Of a stretch of 6,402 nt of DNA, positions 6,352 through 6,402 are shown piece after piece (the first letter of the stretch is position 1; every line of letters starts with the position of its first letter). The translations under genes were made by a program, and so were the position numbers. The stretch comes from Candidatus Methanocomedens sp. Lineage in GTDB: Archaea > Halobacteriota > Methanosarcinia > Methanosarcinales > Methanocomedenaceae. The stretch is taken from contig PYCK01000167.1 in the NCBI GenBank assembly GCA_009649835.1, positions 1 to 6,402 of the forward strand, read 5' to 3'. Under the pieces are notes generated by a model. That model ran no database searches, was not told where the DNA came from, and worked only from the letters and a program-made list of their open reading frames with translations.

Positions 6352-6386
6352 TTCATAAATAATATATTTTAACAGCTGCCGGCAGC
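6352..6386 (+). promoter_or_regulatory. TATA-like stretch followed by a 12-bp perfect palindrome
   Basis: The AT-rich block 6352-6370 includes AATATATTTT (6361-6370). GCTGCCGGCAGC at 6375-6386 is a perfect palindrome, GC-rich in an otherwise AT-rich setting. If the AT block is a promoter for a gene right of the window, the palindrome would lie between TATA box and start site, a usual operator position in archaea. No start codon or ORF belonging to it is visible before the right edge, so direction and role are guesses. Between this and the CGCAAAG repeat (6311-6351) nothing was recognised. Confidence 0.3.
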
Positions 6387-6402
6387 GAACAAACATAACA
6401 TC

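Noticed and set aside
6226..6402. tRNA, small protein or CRISPR array in the right tail
   Set aside because: No cloverleaf arms, no plausible ORF with a ribosome site, and the CGCAAAG units are far too short and close for CRISPR repeats and spacers.

Overview
The window holds a complete histidine-utilisation (hut) gene set plus the 3' end of an unrelated metal-dependent hydrolase gene. Four neighbouring genes encode the four steps from L-histidine to L-glutamate: HutH (histidine to urocanate), HutU (urocanate to imidazolonepropionate), HutI (imidazolonepropionate to N-formimino-L-glutamate) and HutG (formiminoglutamate to glutamate plus formamide). All four are full length, and every signature or catalytic residue checked is present.

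Layout, left to right. Positions 1-588 (+) are the C-terminal two thirds or so of an amidohydrolase_2/ACMSD-type hydrolase cut by the left edge. A 56-bp convergent gap with a hairpin follows. Then hutI (645-1901), hutU (1929-3614) and hutG (3611-4582) lie on the minus strand and are transcribed in the order hutG-hutU-hutI; hutG and hutU overlap by ATGA, and 27 bp separate hutU from hutI. A 116-bp AT-rich divergent region (4583-4698) carries TATA-like elements for both directions and a small dyad that recurs imperfectly. hutH (4699-6225, +) is followed by a GC-rich hairpin. The last 177 bp have no gene: after the hairpin come a 9-bp-period CGCAAAG repeat, a TATA-like stretch and a 12-bp perfect palindrome.

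Likely organism. Hand-sampled GC is near 45-50 percent. Three of the four hut genes have weak or no Shine-Dalgarno sequence, and the divergent promoter reads more easily as archaeal TATA boxes with roughly 10-nt leaders than as bacterial -35/-10 boxes. This suggests an archaeon, possibly a Methanosarcinales/ANME-like lineage, but no marker gene in the window proves it, and a bacterium is not excluded.

How the genes work together. HutH and the hutGUI operon leave one shared control region, so first-step deamination and the later steps can be switched together. The HutG type of last step yields formamide, not a formimino group passed to a folate or pterin; no glutamate formimidoyltransferase, HutF, histidine transporter or recognisable hut regulator (HutP, HutC) lies in the window. 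I found no new multi-gene system. The items most worth a second look are the divergent control region, the substituted metal-site position in the partial hydrolase, the one-residue change in a HutI active-site loop, and the intergenic repeat and palindrome at the right edge.
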